A program made the position numbers and the translations under genes. The notes below the pieces were generated by a model. The model did not search any database. It saw only the letters and a program-made list of their open reading frames with translations, and was not told where the DNA came from. DNA of 64,000 nucleotides from Adhaeribacter swui (GTDB taxonomy: Bacteria > Bacteroidota > Bacteroidia > Cytophagales > Hymenobacteraceae): the NCBI RefSeq assembly GCF_014217805.1, contig NZ_CP055156.1:2238585-2302584 (forward strand), in the 5' to 3' direction. Shown here in pieces: positions 45,190 through 55,716 of the stretch (the first letter of the stretch is position 1; the number at the start of each line of letters is the position of its first letter).

Positions 45190-46671
45190 ATGAATAAATA
45201 TATTAAACCTTTACTTTTCGCTGGTTCGGCACTTGGGCTGCTATTTGTCCAATCCTGTACCGATCTGGACGAAGAAGTAAGTGATCAGCTTTCGCAGGAT
45301 GCTTTTGGGAATAATCCCGAGCAACTTAGCGCATTAATCGGGCCGCTTTACGGCGAATTGGGCGGTTACTTCGACCGGTATCAGCAGCTTAATGCTACTA
45401 CCGATGAACAAATTGTACCTACCCGCGGTGGTGACTGGAAAGATGGCGATGCCTGGAAACGCCTTTACCAGCATACCTGGAACCCATCGCAGGACGATGG
45501 TGCCTTTAACGGGCTCTGGACCTGGGTTTACAATAACTCTACTGCTATTAACCGGCAATTAGCTAACCCGGCCATTACCGATAAAGCCACTATTGCGGAA
45601 TTAAAAACCCTGCGGGCATTTTACCATTACATCGCTATGGATCATTTTGGCAACGTAATTATTGCCGAAACGGTAGGTACCGAAAGCCCGGAGCAAAAAT
45701 CCAGAGCCGAAGTATATGCCTGGGTAGAAAAAGAATTGCTGGCCGCTTTACCAGATTTACCGGAAACAGTAGGTGCGGTGCAGTACGGCCGGATGAACAA
45801 GTATGTAGCCAACATGATTTTAGCGAAGCTGTACCTAAACGCGCAAGTATATACCGGTACACCCCAGTGGGCTAAAGTTATTGAGCAAACCGATTTGATA
45901 ATCAACTCGGGTAAATACCAGATGGCTACCGACTTTTTATCTAATTTCAGTATCACTAACCAAACTTCGCCTGAAATTATTCTGGCTACGCCTTTCGATA
46001 AAAGTAAACGGGGTGGCATGAATATTCAGATGCGGACGCTGCATTATTTAAACCAGCAAACGTATAACATTGGTACTGCTCCCTGGAATGGTTACGCTAC
46101 TTTAGCTGAGTTTTATAACTCCTTCGAAGATAAAGACGTGCGTAAAAAAATGTGGATTGTGGGCCAGCAGTATAAAGCCGATGGTACGCCGCTGTTAGAC
46201 GATGGCCAGCCTTTAGCTTTTACTCCCGAAATTCCAGCCTTTGAAATGCCAGCCGGCCCTGTAGCCCGGGCCGCCGGGGTAAGAAGCCAGAAGTACGAAA
46301 TTCAAAGAAATAACCCAAACACCGACCAGGACAATGACTTTGTTATCTTCCGTTTAGGCGATGTTTACCTTATGCGGGGCGAAGCTCGTTTCCGGAATGG
46401 GGATCTGGCCGGAGCTCTGGAAGATTTTAACTTTATCCGGGAATTAAGAGGCGTAGATCCGTTTACAACGCTTAATGAAGATATGATTTTAGCGGAGCGT
46501 GGCCGCGAACTCGCCTGGGAGTATCACCGCCGGCAAGATTTAATTCGTTTCGGAAAATATACTGCCGCCAGAAGGTTTAAGGAGCAATCAGAAGATTTTA
46601 GAAATTTGTTCCCGATACCAACCAGCCAGATTTCATTAAATCCGAAGCTGAAACAAAATCCGGGTTATTAA
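45190..46671 (+). CDS. SusD/RagB-family lipoprotein
   Basis: The ATG at 45190 gives 493 residues with lipoprotein signal MNKYIKPLLFAGSALGLLFVQSC. An upstream ATG at 45160 would put ten residues before it. Helical repeat and SusD regions include ELKTLRAFYHYIAMDHFGNVII, NKYVANMILAKLYLNAQVY, FVIFRLGDVYLMRGEA and ERGRELAWEYHRRQDLIRFGKY. SusD caps the SusC channel and binds ligand on the cell surface. The gene ends at a clear terminator, but the following FG-GAP lipoprotein genes may belong to the same uptake locus. Confidence 0.95.
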   Translation: MNKYIKPLLFAGSALGLLFVQSCTDLDEEVSDQLSQDAFGNNPEQLSALIGPLYGELGGYFDRYQQLNATTDEQIVPTRGGDWKDGDAWKRLYQHTWNPSQDDGAFNGLWTWVYNNSTAINRQLANPAITDKATIAELKTLRAFYHYIAMDHFGNVIIAETVGTESPEQKSRAEVYAWVEKELLAALPDLPETVGAVQYGRMNKYVANMILAKLYLNAQVYTGTPQWAKVIEQTDLIINSGKYQMATDFLSNFSITNQTSPEIILATPFDKSKRGGMNIQMRTLHYLNQQTYNIGTAPWNGYATLAEFYNSFEDKDVRKKMWIVGQQYKADGTPLLDDGQPLAFTPEIPAFEMPAGPVARAAGVRSQKYEIQRNNPNTDQDNDFVIFRLGDVYLMRGEARFRNGDLAGALEDFNFIRELRGVDPFTTLNEDMILAERGRELAWEYHRRQDLIRFGKYTAARRFKEQSEDFRNLFPIPTSQISLNPKLKQNPGY

Positions 46672-46690
46672 TTCTAATAAAACAATTTAG

Positions 46691-46724
46691 AAAAGCAAGC
46701 TCGGGAACGGGCTTGCTTTTTTTA
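46691..46724 (+). terminator. Intrinsic terminator after susD
   Basis: AAAAGCAAGCTCG (46691-46703), loop GGAA, CGGGCTTGCTTTT (46708-46720), then a T run. One G-T pair. Confidence 0.85.
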
Positions 46725-46819
46725 TATTCATTAAAATCTTTACTGTTTAATAATTACGGTCTAGGGCTTATTTTACTTGTAAGTTTTAATTACATTTATA
46801 GACTGTTTGAATTACGCGT

Positions 46820-49800
46820 ATGCGCAAAATTTTAATTTTTGTTTTTCTTACTCTGCTGGGGTGTCGCGATAAAAGTCAAAATTCCGAATCTAACCCGAAA
46901 ACGCCCACCGATCCTCTGTTTGAAACTTTATCTCCGCAACAAACCAATATTTATTTTACCAACCAGGTAACTGACGATAAAGAGTTTAATATTTTTAATT
47001 ATCGCAATTTTTATAACGGCGGTGGCGTAGCCCTCGGTGATGTAAATAATGATGGGTTGTCCGATGTTTTCCTGATTTCGAACATGCAGGAAAATAAATT
47101 ATTCCTGAACAAAGGAAACTTTACCTTTCAAGATATAACGGTAGAGGCCGGGGTAGCTGGTAAACGGGCCTGGAGTACCGGGGCTACTTTTGCCGATGTA
47201 AATGGCGATGGCCTGATAGATATATACGTGTGCAATTCCGGTAACCGAAGCCAGGACGACCGCGCGAATGAATTGTATATCTGCACGGGCTTATCTGATA
47301 AAGGCATTCCTACTTATACCGAAAAAGCGGATGAATATAGATTAAATGATAAGGGCTACTCTACCCACGCCGCTTTTTTTGATTATGACCGCGACGGCGA
47401 CTTAGATATGTTTTTGCTGAATAACAGCTTTATTCCGGTGGGGCGCCTGCAGTACAGCAATTTGCGCGAACAGCGCGACTCGCTGGGTGGGCATAAGTTT
47501 TTCCGGAACGATGGTGCACGCTTTACCGATGTAAGCGAAGAAGCTGGTATTTACGGCAGCATTATTGGTTTTGGCTTGGGCATTACGGTAGGCGATGTAA
47601 ATAACGATAATTGGCTGGATATTTACATTTCTAACGATTTTTACGAGCACGATTACCTATACATCAATAACAAAAATGGTACTTTCACGGAATCGTCGAA
47701 AGATTGGATGCAGCACCAGAGCTTATCATCTATGGGGGCCGATATAGCGGACATTAACAACGACGGTAACCTGGATATTTTTGTAACGGATATGCTGCCC
47801 GGCAACGACCGCCGCCTGAAAACCATGTTTACTACCGATAGTTATGAGCTGTTTCAACTAAAACTTTCCCGCGATTTTCATTACCAGTACTTACAGAATA
47901 TGTTGCACCTGAATAACGGCGATGGTGCTTTTAACGAAGTGGCCCGTTTAGCCGGGGTGCAGGCCACCGATTGGAGTTGGGGCGCTTTGCTCTTTGACAT
48001 GGACAATGATGGCCTGAAAGATATATTCGTCGCCAATGGTATTGCCAAAGATATTACCGATCAGGATTTTGTAAATTTTTTAGCCGACGAAAATAATATG
48101 CGGCAAATGGCGGCCGGTAAAAAATTTAATTTTAAAGAATTTCTAGATAAGATACCGGCTACTCCTATTCCGAACTACGCTTTTAAAAATTACGGAAATT
48201 TAAAATTTAAAAATCACTCCTTTGATTGGGGCTTAGGCGAACCGAGTTTCTCTAATGGGGCGGCTTACGGCGATTTAGATAACGATGGCGATTTAGATCT
48301 GGTAGTAAATAATGTAAATACCCCGGTTTCTATTTTTCGTAACCAAACTACCGAAAAATTAAAAAATGCCTTTTTACGGGTAAAGTTAAAAGGCCCGGAT
48401 AAAAACCCGAATGGCGTAGGAGCTAAGGTTTATATATATCAAAAAGACAAAAAAATATACCAGCAGCAAATCCCCAATCGAGGCTTTGAGTCATCCGTAG
48501 ATCCGGTTTTAGTTTTTGGCCTGGGTAAAACGGCTGCCATCGATTCGGTACGTATTATCTGGCCCGATGATAAAATGCAGGTTTTGCCGCAGGTAAAATC
48601 TAACCAAGACTTATTGCTCGATTATAAACAGGCTAACCAAACGTATAAATTTAAAAATACACCGGTTAAGAAAACTTTTACCGATGTAACCGACCAAGTA
48701 AAGCTCAACTACCAGCACGTAGAAAGCAATTTTGTAGATTATAACCGCGACGGCTTATTAAAGCAAATGCTCTCGACACAAGGCCCCGCCTTAGCTACCG
48801 GCGACGTAAACGGGGATGGCCTGGAAGATGTGTTTGTAGGGGGGGCAGCTGGTTCTGCGAAAAAACTTTACATTCAACAAAAGAACGGTACTTTCACGGA
48901 TAAATCGCCGGTTGCTTTTAAAGCCGATAGTATCTACGAAGATGTAGACGCTGTTTTCTTTGACGCCGACAACGACCAGGATCTGGATTTGTATGTAGTA
49001 ACCGGAAGCAACGAATTTGAAGCGAATGCGCCGGAACTGCTGGACCGGTTTTACCGGAATGATGGTAAAGGTAATTTTACCCGGGATGATCGTTTGCCCA
49101 ATATTGCCGAAAATGGTTCCTGCGTAGCCGCCGCAGATTTTGACCTGGACGGCGACATAGATTTGTTTATTGGCAGCCGCATGATTTCGGGCAAATACGG
49201 CTACGACCCACCGAGCTTTTTGTATATAAACGACGGAAGCGGAAATTTTAAAAATTATACCAAACGCTACTTGCCCAAAAATGAATTGGGCATGGTTACC
49301 GACGCTGTCTGGGCCGATGTAGACGGCGATAAATATCCGGAGTTAATTGTAGTGGGCGATTGGATGTCCGTTGAAATTTATAAAAACAATAAAGGCCGCC
49401 AGTTATTAAACAGTAAACCAGCCGAATTTAAAAATTTAACAGGCTGGTGGAATACCATTAAAGCTGCCGATGTAGATGGCGATGGCGATGTAGACTTTAT
49501 CTTGGGTAACGCCGGTAGAAACAGCCGCATTACGGCTACCGCCCAGCAACCTGCCGAATTATACGCCGGTGATTTCGATAAAAATGGTTCGGTAGAACAG
49601 ATTATATCGTGTTATTCCGAAGATGGGAAAAGCTACCCCATGGTTCTGAAACACGATTTACAAAAACAGGTGCCCGGCATTAAAAAGAAATTTATTAAGT
49701 ACGCCAACTTCGCTAATAAACAAGTAACTGATATTTTCTCGGAAGAAGATTTACAAGATGCCATTGTAAAAAAAGTTGCCAACCCCAATACTACCATCCT

Positions 49801-50155
49801 GATTAACAACGGAAATTTTAAATTTTTACCCAAAGCTTTACCCATCGAAGCACAATTTTCTCCTATTTACGGCATCGAAACCTTAGATTATAACCACGAT
49901 GGGATTACCGATTTGCTGCTAACCGGTAACTTTTTTGATGTACTCCCGGAACTTGGCCGTTACGATGCTAATTTGGGTTTAATGCTGCAAGGCTTGGGCA
50001 AAGGCAACTTTAGCGCGGTACCCCCGCAAAAATCCGGATTACATGTGAAAGGACAGGTGCGCCGTTCCCAAATTATAACAGGAGCCAACGGCCAGCCACT
50101 TCTTATTTTAGCTAAAAACAATGACAAATTACAAGTATATCGTTACCAAAAATAA
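46820..50155 (+). CDS. FG-GAP/VCBS repeat lipoprotein with ASPIC/UnbV domain (CRTAC1-like), copy 1
   Basis: This 1111-residue protein has a lipoprotein signal (MRKILIFVFLTLLGC). Many calcium-binding propeller repeats of the form DVNNDGLSDVFLIS, DVNGDGLIDIYV and DLDNDGDLDLVV follow. Near residues 530-600 lies the ASPIC/UnbV segment (NGVGAKVYIYQKD, PNRGFESSVDPVLVFGLG, VRIIWPD). A second propeller follows. Such proteins are common after SusC/SusD in Bacteroidota and are thought to be surface binding proteins. It overlaps its paralogue by 35 bases. Confidence 0.9.
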   Translation: MRKILIFVFLTLLGCRDKSQNSESNPKTPTDPLFETLSPQQTNIYFTNQVTDDKEFNIFNYRNFYNGGGVALGDVNNDGLSDVFLISNMQENKLFLNKGNFTFQDITVEAGVAGKRAWSTGATFADVNGDGLIDIYVCNSGNRSQDDRANELYICTGLSDKGIPTYTEKADEYRLNDKGYSTHAAFFDYDRDGDLDMFLLNNSFIPVGRLQYSNLREQRDSLGGHKFFRNDGARFTDVSEEAGIYGSIIGFGLGITVGDVNNDNWLDIYISNDFYEHDYLYINNKNGTFTESSKDWMQHQSLSSMGADIADINNDGNLDIFVTDMLPGNDRRLKTMFTTDSYELFQLKLSRDFHYQYLQNMLHLNNGDGAFNEVARLAGVQATDWSWGALLFDMDNDGLKDIFVANGIAKDITDQDFVNFLADENNMRQMAAGKKFNFKEFLDKIPATPIPNYAFKNYGNLKFKNHSFDWGLGEPSFSNGAAYGDLDNDGDLDLVVNNVNTPVSIFRNQTTEKLKNAFLRVKLKGPDKNPNGVGAKVYIYQKDKKIYQQQIPNRGFESSVDPVLVFGLGKTAAIDSVRIIWPDDKMQVLPQVKSNQDLLLDYKQANQTYKFKNTPVKKTFTDVTDQVKLNYQHVESNFVDYNRDGLLKQMLSTQGPALATGDVNGDGLEDVFVGGAAGSAKKLYIQQKNGTFTDKSPVAFKADSIYEDVDAVFFDADNDQDLDLYVVTGSNEFEANAPELLDRFYRNDGKGNFTRDDRLPNIAENGSCVAAADFDLDGDIDLFIGSRMISGKYGYDPPSFLYINDGSGNFKNYTKRYLPKNELGMVTDAVWADVDGDKYPELIVVGDWMSVEIYKNNKGRQLLNSKPAEFKNLTGWWNTIKAADVDGDGDVDFILGNAGRNSRITATAQQPAELYAGDFDKNGSVEQIISCYSEDGKSYPMVLKHDLQKQVPGIKKKFIKYANFANKQVTDIFSEEDLQDAIVKKVANPNTTILINNGNFKFLPKALPIEAQFSPIYGIETLDYNHDGITDLLLTGNFFDVLPELGRYDANLGLMLQGLGKGNFSAVPPQKSGLHVKGQVRRSQIITGANGQPLLILAKNNDKLQVYRYQK

Positions 50156-53100
50156 CATTTCATTTACCATTTTCGGAGCATTGTTTAGTGTGTTGTGCCT
50201 GTTTGCGGCGTGCACCAATACTAAAAAAAACACACCCGCCGGTAAACCGCTTTTTCAGGCATTAGATTCTGCCAAAACCCACGTTACGTTTGCCAATAAT
50301 TTAAAAGAAACAGATGATCTTAATATTCTGGATTACCTGTACTTCTATAATGGGGCCGGCGTAGCTGCCGGCGACTTAAATAAAGATGGGCTAACAGATT
50401 TGTTTTTTGTCTCAAACCAGGGCAAAAACCAGTTATACTTAAATAAAGGCAATTTCCAGTTTCAGGATATTTCGGAGCAGGCCGGAATTGGCGGATTTGC
50501 CGATTGGAAAACCGGCGTTACTATGGTGGATATAAACGGCGATGGCTGGCTCGATATTTACGTGAGTGCCGTGGGTAATTTTAAAGGCCTGGAAGGGGCG
50601 AACGAGTTGTACATTAATAATGGCGCCGAACCTGATGGAAGCGTAACGTTTACCGAAAAAGCCGCCGATTATGGTTTAGATTTTACTGGTTTTGCCACCC
50701 AGGCCGCCTTTTTTGATTACGACCACGATGGCGATTTAGACGTGTATTTATTGAACCATGCGGTACATACCTCGCGCAGCTACGACCGGGTTTCTACGCG
50801 CCATTTACGCAACAACGAAGCTGGAGATTATCTTTTAGAAAACCAATTAATTTCAGGTGGTAAAGTTGCTCCTTCAAACAAGCCGGTAAAATTTAAAGAT
50901 GTGAGCCAAAAGGCCGGTATTTACGGCGCCGCCATGGGCTACGGCTTAGGCATTGTGGTGGGCGATTATAACAACGATGGCTGGGAAGATATTTACGTAA
51001 CCAACGATTTTCACGAAGATGATTATTATTACCTGAACAATGGCGACGGCACTTTTACCGAAAGTGTTAAAAATCATTTTCAACATTTAAGCCGGTTTTC
51101 GATGGGTTGCGATGCCGCCGACATGAACAACGACGGCTACCCGGATATTATGACTCTGGATATGTATCCGGAAGATGAAAAAATTGAAAAATCATCGTTG
51201 GGCGAAGATTCTTACGACATTTACCAGTATAAACTTCAGTTTGGTTACCATAACCAATACAGCCGTAATTGCTTGCAGTTAAATATGGTGGGTCAGAAGT
51301 TTTCCGAAATAGGTTTAATGGCCGGTGTAGCCGCCACCGACTGGAGCTGGAGCACGCTGCTGGCTGACTACGATAATGATGGGATCAAAGATATTTTTGT
51401 AACCAACGGCATTGTGCACCGCCCGAATAACCTGGATTATGTGAAGTTTGCTTCTGATGATTCGCTGCGCTATGCTATGAAAACATCCAGCAGTCTCAAT
51501 CAAAAAGCCATCAGTATGATGCCGGAAGGGAAAGTGCATAATTACATATACCGTGGTACCAGCAGTCTGCGCTTTCAGGATGAATCGACGAATTGGGGAT
51601 TTGCCGAACCAAATATTTCTAATGGGGCCGTTTACGCCGATCTGGATAACGACGGCGATTTAGATTTAATTACGAATAACATTAATGCGCCTGCCAGCAT
51701 TTACCAAAACCAAAGCGACAAATTAAGCAAGCACCATTTTTTAAAAATTAAGCTGCAAGGCGAACAACTAAATACCTACGGGCTGGGAGCGAAGGTGTTT
51801 GTAAAGCACGCTGGCCAATTGCAATACCAGCAACTTACACCAACCCGCGGGTTTTTATCTTCGGTAGAGCCCGTTTTAAATTTTGGCTTAGGCAAAGCCT
51901 CCCAAGCCGATACTGTGATTGTGATCTGGCCGAACCAAAAAGTGCAAGTCAAAACCAATGTAAAGGCGAACGCTACCCTAAATTTAAAACAAGCCGAGGC
52001 CCAGGAAGAAGCCACCAGGTACTACGCGCAATTATTCCCGAAAACGCCGCCGGTTTTTGAAGATATTACAAAAACGACGGGCATCGATTATAAACATCAG
52101 GAAAATAACTACCTCGATTTTTACCGCGAAAGTTTAATGCCGTTCCAGGTTTCTACCGAAGGGCCTAAGCTGGCAGTAGGCGATGTAAACCAAGATGGGT
52201 TAGATGATTTTTACGTGGGCGGCGGCAAATGGCAGGCCGGTAAATTGTTTGTGCAGCAGAAAAACGGAAAGTTTCTGGCCACTAACCAGGCGCTTTTTCA
52301 GGCTGATTCTACTTTTGAAGACGTGGATGCCGCTTTGTTTGATGCTGATAAAGACGGCGATTTAGATTTATACGTGGTAAGTGGCGGCAACGAGTTTTAC
52401 GGCAAAATGCCTGAGCAATTCGACCGGTTATATCTGAACGATGGGAAAGGAACATTCACCAAAAGCGCCAACCTGCCGCCCATGTACGATAATAAAAGTT
52501 GCGTGAAAGTAGCTGATTATGACCAAGATGGCGACTTAGATCTTTTTGTCGGCGGGCGTGTGGTGGGCTATCAATATGGTAATTCGCCGCATTCGTACTT
52601 GCTTATTAATAACGGTCAGGGAAAGTTCAGCGACCAAACCGCGCAGTTGGCTCCGGCTCTTCAGCAAGCCGGCATGATTACCGATGCTGCCTGGGCTGAT
52701 TACGACCAGGACGGCGATTTAGATTTAATTGTGGTGGGCGATTACATGCCCATCCGCATTTTTGAAAATCAGAAGAACCGCTTAGTAGAAACTACCGCTC
52801 CGAACGGTTTGGCGCAAACCAATGGCTTGTGGCAAACTATTCAGGCCGCCGATTTTGATAAAGACGGCGATCTGGATTTTGTAGTGGGCAACCTGGGAAC
52901 TAACACCAAGCTGCGCAAACAGCCCGATACCAAACTGCGGCTGTACGTAAAAGACCTCGACGGTAACCAAACCCTCGATCATATTCTGGCTTATAGTTTA
53001 GGCGATAAATGGTTTCCTGTAGCCACCAAAGACGAAATGGGCAAGCAGATGCCGTTCATCAATAAAAAGTTTACCAACTACAAAGAATTTCCGGGTAAAA

Positions 53101-53564
53101 CCATTGAAGAAATATTTGACAAAGACGAATTGAAAGAAGCTAAAGTATTAGAAGTAAATCAGTTTGAGTCGGTGTATTTAGAAAATAACGGTAAAAAACA
53201 GTTTAAAGTAGTGCCTTTGCCCCTGGAGGCCCAGGTTTCTAAAATTTTTACTTTTTACCCCACCGATGTTAATCAGGACGGGAATTTAGACGTTTTACTG
53301 GGCGGTAATTTTTACGGGGTGAGCATGTACCAGGGCCGCTACGATGCCAGTTACGGGTTAATGTTACAGGGCAACGGCAAAGGCGCCTTTAAGCCGGTAA
53401 TGCCTACCAGCAGCGGTTTTCTGCTTAACGGCGAAGTTAGGGATATTAAAACTTTAAAAACGGCTACTGGTCTTATTTATCTGGTTTCCCGCAACAATGC
53501 TCCTTTGCAAGTATTTCGCCCAAAAAATTCTGCTGGCTCGGTAAATGCTCTGGTTAGTAAGTAG
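50121..53564 (+). CDS. FG-GAP/VCBS repeat lipoprotein with ASPIC/UnbV domain (CRTAC1-like), copy 2
   Basis: This 1147-residue paralogue of the preceding protein has a lipoprotein signal ending LCLFAAC. The only suitable ATG (50121) lies inside the last 35 bases of copy 1 in another frame, implying coupled translation. The layout matches copy 1: calcium-loop repeats (DLNKDGLTDLFFVS, DINGDGWLDIYVS, DYDHDGDLDVYLLN), the ASPIC/UnbV part (YGLGAKVFVKHAGQ, TRGFLSSVEPVLNFGLG), then a second propeller. Identity between copies looks moderate, so the duplication is old. Confidence 0.9.
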   Translation: MTNYKYIVTKNNISFTIFGALFSVLCLFAACTNTKKNTPAGKPLFQALDSAKTHVTFANNLKETDDLNILDYLYFYNGAGVAAGDLNKDGLTDLFFVSNQGKNQLYLNKGNFQFQDISEQAGIGGFADWKTGVTMVDINGDGWLDIYVSAVGNFKGLEGANELYINNGAEPDGSVTFTEKAADYGLDFTGFATQAAFFDYDHDGDLDVYLLNHAVHTSRSYDRVSTRHLRNNEAGDYLLENQLISGGKVAPSNKPVKFKDVSQKAGIYGAAMGYGLGIVVGDYNNDGWEDIYVTNDFHEDDYYYLNNGDGTFTESVKNHFQHLSRFSMGCDAADMNNDGYPDIMTLDMYPEDEKIEKSSLGEDSYDIYQYKLQFGYHNQYSRNCLQLNMVGQKFSEIGLMAGVAATDWSWSTLLADYDNDGIKDIFVTNGIVHRPNNLDYVKFASDDSLRYAMKTSSSLNQKAISMMPEGKVHNYIYRGTSSLRFQDESTNWGFAEPNISNGAVYADLDNDGDLDLITNNINAPASIYQNQSDKLSKHHFLKIKLQGEQLNTYGLGAKVFVKHAGQLQYQQLTPTRGFLSSVEPVLNFGLGKASQADTVIVIWPNQKVQVKTNVKANATLNLKQAEAQEEATRYYAQLFPKTPPVFEDITKTTGIDYKHQENNYLDFYRESLMPFQVSTEGPKLAVGDVNQDGLDDFYVGGGKWQAGKLFVQQKNGKFLATNQALFQADSTFEDVDAALFDADKDGDLDLYVVSGGNEFYGKMPEQFDRLYLNDGKGTFTKSANLPPMYDNKSCVKVADYDQDGDLDLFVGGRVVGYQYGNSPHSYLLINNGQGKFSDQTAQLAPALQQAGMITDAAWADYDQDGDLDLIVVGDYMPIRIFENQKNRLVETTAPNGLAQTNGLWQTIQAADFDKDGDLDFVVGNLGTNTKLRKQPDTKLRLYVKDLDGNQTLDHILAYSLGDKWFPVATKDEMGKQMPFINKKFTNYKEFPGKTIEEIFDKDELKEAKVLEVNQFESVYLENNGKKQFKVVPLPLEAQVSKIFTFYPTDVNQDGNLDVLLGGNFYGVSMYQGRYDASYGLMLQGNGKGAFKPVMPTSSGFLLNGEVRDIKTLKTATGLIYLVSRNNAPLQVFRPKNSAGSVNALVSK

Positions 53565-53591
53565 AGTATTATTTAGTTACAGGTAGTCAGG

Positions 53592-54143
53592 ATGAAGTAC
53601 GCCTCCATTATAGCCTTATTTTACTTCTGTTTAGTTTCGTGTACGCCTAAACCAGAAGAATATTTTATTAAAAGAATATTGGTGGGGCAAAGAACGATTG
53701 ACACAATTAAAGTTATTGTTGAAAAAAAAATCCAGGCAAATAGCATTCTTTTTTCTTATAAAACTGCTTTTGATACTGTTTCTTATAGGATTGATAAAAA
53801 AGCTAAAACAAAATTAAAGTTAGTTAGCCCTTATTTTGATGCAGATACCATTCACCTTGTAAAAGAATATTTCATTAAAATAGGAAGCAAAAATTATAAA
53901 ATAGATCATTTTACGGCCTCCAATGGAGCAATAGATAGTGGCGTCGAATTCTATTGGAATGAAGATTTAGGAATGTTCTTTACTCGTGGCAGAACATGGC
54001 GGAATTACTCTATTTTACAATCTACCAATGAAAACAAGAATAAAGTTATCTGGGAAATAATTAAAAAAGTTTACCCTCCGATTAATGATCAACTGCTCTA
54101 TTTGGAACAATTAAAGGAAGAAGGTTTAATTATAGAAAGATAA
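53592..54143 (+). CDS. AT-rich hypothetical lipoprotein
   Basis: This 183-residue protein has a lipoprotein signal MKYASIIALFYFCLVSC. The mature part is lysine- and isoleucine-rich, with FIKIGSKNYKIDHFTASNGAIDSGVEFYWNEDLGMFF. The second half resembles small uncharacterised Bacteroidota lipoproteins, but I recognise no domain. Codon use is much more AT-rich (runs of AAA and ATA) than the neighbours, which suggests separate acquisition. It begins 28 bases after the second FG-GAP gene and could be co-transcribed with it. Confidence 0.6.
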   Translation: MKYASIIALFYFCLVSCTPKPEEYFIKRILVGQRTIDTIKVIVEKKIQANSILFSYKTAFDTVSYRIDKKAKTKLKLVSPYFDADTIHLVKEYFIKIGSKNYKIDHFTASNGAIDSGVEFYWNEDLGMFFTRGRTWRNYSILQSTNENKNKVIWEIIKKVYPPINDQLLYLEQLKEEGLIIER

Positions 54144-54357
54144 AGTTGCAGTTATTAAGGTAAAGAACTTAAGCGTTATCATTCTAATATTTCTTACTCT
54201 TTTCTCAATTACTTAAATTGCTACTAAGCAAAGCAGTTTTTTAAATTTTTATCAATTTAACCTTTGTTATTTATTTAGTATCTTTAATAAAATATACCAA
54301 TGCCGCCTTTGCCAGAACTGAGGTAATTTCTGGTGAAAGCGCATTGTTTTTCTTGTG

Positions 54358-55716
54358 ATGCGTCTATTTAAATTTATTTTAGTTGCCCTTGTTTTACTAG
54401 TCGGAGTAAGTTGCCAGAAAAAAAAGGCTGACGAAGCTACGCTGGCCAATCCGGATGTGATGCATACTACCGTGCGGAAGCTAACCGACGTAATGGTGCA
54501 CGATATTTTTTCGCCGCCTGTAGCCAGTCGCATTTACGCTTACGCCAATATTGCGGCTTACGAAGCTTTGGTGCCGGGGCATCCGGATTACCAATCGTTA
54601 GCCGGGCAATTAAAAAATTTAAAAAATTTACCGCAACCAGCGCCCAATCAGGAATATTGCTACCCCTTGGCTAGTTTGCGCGCTTTCTTAACGGTGGGCC
54701 GTACCTTAACATTTTCCGGCGACAAAATAGATGAATTTGAACCCTTGGTTTACCAAAAATACAAAGAAGCCGGCCTAAACGAAGAAGTGTATAACCGTTC
54801 TATGGCGTTTGGCGAAGCCGTAGGTAAAACTATATTGGAATGGGCCAACGAAGATGGTTACCGCCAAACCCGCGGCCAGCGTTATACCGTGGTTACCGAC
54901 CCCGGAAAATGGCAACCTACGCCGCCCGCTTACATGGATGCCGTAGAACCTTTCTGGTACAAAATCCGGCCGTTTGCTTTAGACTCCTGCAGCCAATTTA
55001 AACCGGCAGTGCCCAGCAAATTTGATGTAAGTAAAAACAGCGATTTTTATAAAGAAGTAATGCAGGTATACGATGCCGGTATAAACCTTACCGAAGAACA
55101 ACGGGCCATTGCTTCTTTCTGGGATTGTAATCCGTTTGTGATGCATAACACGGGCCACGTGATGTACGCTACCAAAAAAATTAGCCCGGGCGGCCATTGG
55201 GTTAATATTGCCGCGGTAGCCGCTAAAAAGTCGAAAGCCGATTTTATGAAAACCGTAGAAACGTATACGCTGGTATCGGTGGCGGTGGCCGATGGCTTTA
55301 TATCGTGCTGGGACGAAAAATACCGCAGCGCCCTCATCCGGCCCGAAACTGTTATTAACACCTACATCGATAAAGATTGGGTACCCTTACTGCAAACTCC
55401 GCCTTTTCCGGAGTATCCGAGTGGGCATAGCGTTATTTCTACAGCGGCAGCGGTTGCGCTTACCGAATTATACGGCGACAACTTTGCTTACACCGACTCT
55501 ACCGAAATAGTATTTGGGTTGCCTCCCCGCCAATTTAAGTCGTTTCACCAGGCCGCCGAAGAAGCAGCCGTTAGCCGGTTGTACGGCGGTATTCATTACA
55601 TACCATCCATTACAAACGGCCAAACCGAAGGCCGGCAGGTAGGAGAATTGGTGGTAAACAAAATTAAAACCCGGAAAGCAGATAATACCCGGAAAGAAAT
55701 TGCCCGCGCCGAATAG
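54358..55716 (+). CDS. Vanadium-dependent haloperoxidase-like/PAP2-superfamily lipoprotein
   Basis: The ATG at 54358 gives 452 residues with signal MRLFKFILVALVLLVGVSC; a GTG directly before it is in frame. Vanadate/phosphate-site residues are visible in order: KYRSALIRPET (lysine and arginine), PEYPSGHSVIS (the PSGH serine and histidine), and SRLYGGIHYIPS (arginine and histidine). Members are bacterial haloperoxidases or acid phosphatases; the sequence does not say which. It should be anchored outside the cytoplasmic membrane. It is monocistronic. Confidence 0.85.
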   Translation: MRLFKFILVALVLLVGVSCQKKKADEATLANPDVMHTTVRKLTDVMVHDIFSPPVASRIYAYANIAAYEALVPGHPDYQSLAGQLKNLKNLPQPAPNQEYCYPLASLRAFLTVGRTLTFSGDKIDEFEPLVYQKYKEAGLNEEVYNRSMAFGEAVGKTILEWANEDGYRQTRGQRYTVVTDPGKWQPTPPAYMDAVEPFWYKIRPFALDSCSQFKPAVPSKFDVSKNSDFYKEVMQVYDAGINLTEEQRAIASFWDCNPFVMHNTGHVMYATKKISPGGHWVNIAAVAAKKSKADFMKTVETYTLVSVAVADGFISCWDEKYRSALIRPETVINTYIDKDWVPLLQTPPFPEYPSGHSVISTAAAVALTELYGDNFAYTDSTEIVFGLPPRQFKSFHQAAEEAAVSRLYGGIHYIPSITNGQTEGRQVGELVVNKIKTRKADNTRKEIARAE

